From: Pseudisothecium myosuroides
Lineage: Eukaryota > Streptophyta > Bryopsida > Hypnales > Lembophyllaceae
Length of the DNA: 64,000 nucleotides
Direction: 5' to 3'
Assembly: GCA_951799445.1 (NCBI GenBank)
Contig: OX637297.1
Span: 12,028,001-12,092,000 of the forward strand
Position numbers and translations under genes: made by a program. Numbering within the stretch: the first letter of the stretch is position 1; each line of letters begins with the position of its first letter. The notes beneath the pieces were generated by a model. It was given only the letters and a program-made list of their open reading frames with translations, did no database searches and was not told the DNA's origin. Positions 59,594 through 64,000 of the stretch are shown piece after piece.

Positions 59594-60290
59594 TATTGAA
59601 GTCCTTGAGCTTAGTATACAGTTATCGGCTGGCAGCCGACAGACCTTGACAAGTTCTACTAGTCACAGACTAGTGTATGGGCTGGCAGCCGATACCTTGC
59701 AACATTTCCAGAATCATCCTAGTAAGAATTATATCGGCTGTCAGCCGACATACTTTGGTGGTAGGCTGCGGAGGGAAGGTGGGCACAATGTCGGCTGGCA
59801 GCCGATACATTTTGCGAGTACCTAAATCATTATTGTGCGAGGTATATCGGCTAGCAGCCGACATAGTTCGAGGACGGGCTATTCACGGCCTCTTGAACAA
59901 TGTCAACTGCTAACCGAGAGAAAGAGCAACGTATAGATGGGTGACACTACCAAATGAAGGAACCTCTCAAGAAGGCTATTACAATGCATGAAAGAAGGAA
60001 CCGTATCGGCAGCTAGCCGATACAACGGCAGGCAAGGTACCTTTCACTCTCTGGAGTTGAGGACGCCATTGTTGCTGGCTTTAGTCTCTTATCGGCTGGC
60101 TTGCATCTCCTGTCGGCTGGGAGTGATGCTCTCTCTCCTCAAGCGCAAAATGTATCGGCTGCCCTAAAAACCGTGCCGGCGGCGCCTGAAAACCTATCGG
60201 CGAGGACGTAGGAGCTCAGGGATCCGACGGCGTGTCAGCTGCAAGCCGGAGAGAGGGAGGGAGAGGGAGAGAGATAGACAATCTTTTCAA
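59594..60290. repeat. Palindrome-dense leader region
   Basis: Six 19-bp palindromes in 400 bp (59623-60022) followed by degenerate and half sites to 60245 and a GAGGGAGAGAGA tract at 60247-60275. No coding frame of note. It sits at the 5' side of the ParB-like exons and could be the element's terminus or control region. Confidence 0.6.
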
Positions 60291-62400
60291 TCTTTTCACC
60301 CCAGATCAGGGCATTTTCTGACAAATCAAACCTCAATCTATTTTCATGCGTATGTAAGAAGTGTACTACAAAATACAAATGATATCAACACTAGTAAGTA
60401 GAAATCCTTTTGCATTAAAAAATCCAAAATACCACAATACCAAACTATGAACCACTTGTGGCTCATGACTCAGTTGGGATGGTGGGTGGGTATCCTTTCC
60501 ACAGATTGAATCCCACATTCCCACTGTTCATGCTTTGATGTAAGCAATACTAAATAATATGCATGAATAGCATAATCATAAAGCAAGAAATAATGAGAGC
60601 ACATTGCCCAAGATAAGCTTGCAAGTAGAACATTCATTTGGATGCTTAGCCTGAACTTGAACTTCATATAAGTTCTTGAATCCTAGCTTCAACTTATGCA
60701 TCCTAGTAATATAGTTTGCACAAGTAAAGTGAATAACTCATGTTGAAACAAGAAAGAAAGAAAATGTTGCGATTGTTGAGTTACACTCCAATCTTAGGAA
60801 GCCACGCCTCACCTGTGCCCATGCCCACCAAACACACAAAAAGTTTGTTAGAGGACGTACACGAGGTGTCTTTAGCATGGCTTCACGTTGTTATCCGAAT
60901 CAAAGATTTTTGCGTAAAATAATATCACAATTCTAAGTGTCGTCCATGTAGCTTAAAGAAATATCATTGACAAAAAGCTACACGTGTAACTCCACATAAA
61001 AATTCACAAAGCATAGAACCTGAGTACTCATTTCTGTATCCATAGCAGTATCGATGGCAGTATCGAGGCAGTACGGCAGTTTGGTGCGACGCAAAGTAAA
61101 CCAGGCACAGCAAAAGATTGACCTCACACGCAAGGGTGGCAATGAGAAATGAAGGTGATCCAGAGACTACCAGTTTGTTTCATGGCACTGAAGATGGAGC
61201 AGTAAAGGCGTCCAGCCAGTAGTAGTTGCGCGCCAATTTCAAAAAGGTAGGGATTCCATACCCTGACACCTTTTCACTTGCTATCCATTTGCATGCTTAT
61301 CCACTTATGAACAGTGCATGCTTGTGAGGGTATTGCCCAGTACTGCAAGGGTATATAAAAGTGAACACATCTGTTATATATTGCCAGGTACAGCTCATTG
61401 CATATCCAATTGGGTATCAATTGAGTTCTTGGTCACTTGACTGGTAGGTGGTTGCTACATAGAAATGGAACCAATGAGTCATATGTATATATCTTCATCC
61501 TCATGTATGTAAAACTAGATATAAATACATCAAAATACTACGGACTTGGTCCATTCAAGATGCATTTTGGTTTTGCTCGATTTTGTGAGAATAATTTGTT
61601 CCGTCTCAACAACTCATAAACTAAAGAGAGAGAGGGAGAGAGAGAGAGCGAGAGCAAGTGAGCAGGTGGAAATGAGGGAAAATGAGAGTCGCCAGGAGAG
61701 TATACCCCCCCCTCCTCAATGAAGTGACGGCTGCCAGCCGGGAGGCGAAATGATGGCTTTCGTTAAGCGTATATCCCTTGTTTTCATCCATCCCGCATTT
61801 TTCATCCAACATCCGGTACATCTCTCCAAGCCAAGGACATCAAAGTGACAAACACTCATTGCGAGAAGATGCGTACATTTCGTTTCTTGATCCTGAAATG
61901 GATGTACCTGTCCCTTTTGTAATCACAACGAATTCATCCTTCTCCAGATTCAAATTTCAAGTGCCAAGTTGCTTCTCCCCCCTCCTTACTTAGGTCCAAA
62001 TTTGGCTCCAGTTCTTTCTTTCAGTTTCATTTGCTACTTGCGGGGACTCAGTCAGACCACGGAGGGTGCTTCAGGAATGAGTGGAATGCAGTGGAATTTA
62101 GGGCAATGCAGTGAATGACTTGAATGCAGTGGATTGCAGTGTTGTTGGGAGTGCACTGAAATGCATTGGATTAAGCTCAGTAGTTCAAGAAATAGTCAAA
62201 GACTTTGCAGTAAATCAGGGTTCAATCTGTGACTTCTTACTTCCATTAAGTTTGCAATGTCAGTCCATTTACAGCTCTCTTGGAGAATGTTTGGTCATTT
62301 GGTCAAAGCATACTACCTAGATCGTTGAATTTGATTTGGAATATTGCTTACTGAATGTTATTTAGGTTCTGATCTGCGCGGTCTAGGGTCATTAACTTGT
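60291..62400. other. AT-rich DNA, no supported gene
   Basis: Contains a GA microsatellite at 61621-61660, one isolated half-palindrome near 61728, and repeated GAATGCAGTG motifs at 62075-62165 (about seven copies of ATGCAGTG or near variants). No exons recognised. Confidence 0.45.
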
Positions 62401-62631
62401 CCGTACAGTCATTCTTGTCGGCTGCCAGCCCATAAGCTGGCTTCATGTCGGCTGCCTGCCGATAGAATCTACAGTAGCGGGTTGGGAGATAGAACTAGAA
62501 GCCTATATGCGGATTGTAGGTCGTCCTGCAGGTTGGTAATTAGCATATCGGCTACCAGCCAATAAGTTGATTCAAGGTCAAAGTGTATCAGCCGGTCCAT
62601 CATTGGAGGGGATTCTCGCCTATTCTGTATC

Positions 62632-64000
62632 ATGACTAAATCTGGTGACTACGGTTTGGATGCGAGTCCCATTGAGGCATTCATAAAGAATGGCAGTTCA
62701 GGGAGACTGAAGTTGCGGAAGGGAATTGTAGTTGTTCTAACCCTGGAAGGATTCTATTACGCTGGGCGGGCTGTCGTAGAAGAAGTCGTGAATCGGGACC
62801 CTTACCTTGTGCGTGTCCTTGTACTGGATGTCCCGGATAACCTAGACATGAAGATTCCGTTTCCGGAGGGGGACTTGCTTTTTCTCCGCCACTGCCCGGG
62901 AAGGTCTATCGTGTGGGAGGCAGGCAATCTTTATCCCCATGAGGAAGCGGAAGGGTCTCTTTGCGCTGGTGTCGGTCGGCAGCCAATACAAGTAAACACG
63001 GATAAAAAGCCCATTCAGCAGTTCCTCTCACTCACTCTTAATATGGAGGTTGCTCTCCTGCAAACTGTGGGACCCGACTTGCAATATGCGGGGGTTGGCG
63101 TAATTGAGGAATTCTCTCTGAAGGGTTTCTAGGAATGCTTCTGAGTTCCACACAGCTTCTTCCTGGTTGTTAGACTATTGGAAGTCGTTGATGAATTTAA
63201 GGATCACAATGCCTACTGCGAGATTCCAAATTACATGACCCTCAAACTCTGTGTCGGATACATAATTCTCTAGAGTGGTTACAAGGTCCGACCTATCGGT
63301 TCATCTAATGCGTCGCCTTTGACTGTCGGCGGCCAGCCGACATGTACCCGGTTGAACCAACTGGAGCAGCCATTTCTGGATGTTAACTGTGAAAGTGGTG
63401 GTAGCTCATATGACTTCCGCACTAACGTTGCCGAAGCGGCAGAGGGACAGAATCCTATCGTAGCATCGGACGAAGATGATCGAGAGGATAGGCTATACTT
63501 GTCCGATGATGAAAACCGCGGGTCTCCTGATCAGCGTTTCAACATGCATGGTTTTAGTAGCGATGGCGATTACGGATCCGATCCTAGTGCTGACGACAAC
63601 TTATTCGATTCGGACGCGTTTATTGGAACCAGTGGAAGTGGAGACCTCAACTGCAGCTCTGATGGAACACAGCCGATTGTTCCATTCCCTAACAGACCAC
63701 TTTGGAGAAATCAGTATTGTGAACTTTTGAATGACAACTTCTCTGTCTTCGGAAGGGCGATGATCCAGGTATGCCTTCCGAACGAGACCTGCGACGACGG
63801 CGTCCTCGGAGATTTGGATGTGGGTGTCATGTTTGATTCTGACCACGAGGAACTGCAAATGACAACCATGCGCTAGAGGTTGTTCCATACAAGATTAGAA
63901 GGGGGCAGGCTACTTTCAAAAATTGTCACGCTCTGTTCTGAGGCTGCTGAGATGAATGAGTCCGACGACGTTGGAATGCAGGGAGTTCCGAAGAATCCAT
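62632..64000 (+). pseudogene. Transposase-like gene related to the 716-codon protein, 5' part, runs off window
   Basis: Start ATG 62632 (MTKSGDYGLDASP). One frame continues beyond the window except stops TAG 63130, TGA 63142, TAG near 63271 and TAG 63874. Residues ~31-105 (GIVVVLTLEGFYYAGRAVVE, PEGDLLFLRHCPGRSIVW) resemble the SH3/Tudor-like N-terminus of the 23.6-25.7 kb protein. A second copy of that fold seems to follow (MEVALLQTVGPDLQYAGVGV). Then a long acidic Asp/Ser-rich region (SDEDDREDRLYLSDDENRGS). Two 19-bp palindromes lie in frame at 62970 (GVGRQPIQ) and 63324 (TVGGQPTC). No transposase core is inside the window. Confidence 0.45.

Larger units (their letters stand above)
52838..63342. 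repeat. Dispersed 19-bp palindrome family TRTCGGCTGSCAGCCGAYA (19 listed sites)
   Basis: Start positions of the 19-bp sites: 52838, 53014, 53772, 54406, 55779, 56526, 57967, 58054, 58668, 59623, 59676, 59732, 59789, 59845, 60004, 62416, 62446, 62546, 62970 and 63324 (the last two inside the plus-strand gene). More degenerate or half sites lie at about 55383, 59900, 60093, 60118, 60152, 60232, 61728 and 62588. The arms are kept while the central base is G, C, T or A. Both orientations occur. The densest cluster is 59.62-60.25 kb, about 55 bp apart, upstream of the ParB-like exons in minus sense. None was seen before 52.8 kb. Confidence 0.9.

Noticed and set aside
52838..60245. CRISPR-like array in the palindrome cluster
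   Set aside because: Spacing and orientation are irregular, copies extend over 10 kb, and the context is eukaryotic with introns.

Overview
This looks like nuclear DNA of a large, transposon-rich green-plant (streptophyte) genome. The reasons are plant-type telomere-like repeats (TTTAGGG and close variants, near 21.24 and 27.9-28.1 kb), coding pieces broken by GT-AG introns in AT-rich DNA, a relic of a plant vacuolar sorting receptor, and many mobile-element genes. A charophyte such as Chara is my best guess, from general resemblance only. No rRNA, tRNA or CRISPR array was recognised.

Layout. 0-6.8 kb (+): a decayed intron-rich gene pairing a ParB-like motif (DGNHR) with a beta-order DNA amino-methyltransferase-like C-terminus, hit by a 216-bp foldback element and a 1.6-kb TIR element. 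6.8-16.7 kb: mostly AT-rich debris with an old dispersed repeat (inverted copy at 49.2-50.8 kb) and an FCP1-like HAD phosphatase relic. 16.7-21.2 kb (+): a RING-like zinc-finger pseudogene with GTAC-rich repeats. 21.2-28.1 kb: telomere-like tracts, a 106-bp tandem array, and a 716-codon transposase-like gene (-) flanked by GATC-centred palindromes. 28.1-30.7 kb: a MITE, a ~180-bp tandem repeat and a ~1.2-kb TIR element. 30.9-35.3 kb (+): GC-richer DNA full of CCGGATCCGG-type motifs, with a gag-like coiled-coil gene broken by two amber codons. 35.6-42 kb (-): a second transposase type, an RNase H1-type hybrid-binding domain and a rearranged partial copy of the transposase 5' end. 42.4-43.6 kb (+): vacuolar sorting receptor pseudogene. 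46.9-48.8 kb: second copy of the TIR element. 52.8-63.4 kb: a neighbourhood filled with a 19-bp palindrome (TRTCGGCTGSCAGCCGAYA), carrying a minus-strand series of ParB-like and FCP1-like HAD exons and a plus-strand gene that runs off the end.

Most striking is that several mobile-gene neighbourhoods each carry their own short palindrome, scattered between exons, in introns and sometimes inside open reading frames. The densest set surrounds a gene with a ParB-like fold signature, and ParB proteins classically bind dispersed palindromes. A link between the two is my inference. Almost every gene is a relic, and many nonsense codons are TAG or TGA that one C-to-T change could produce from CAG or CGA, as expected from methylation-driven decay.
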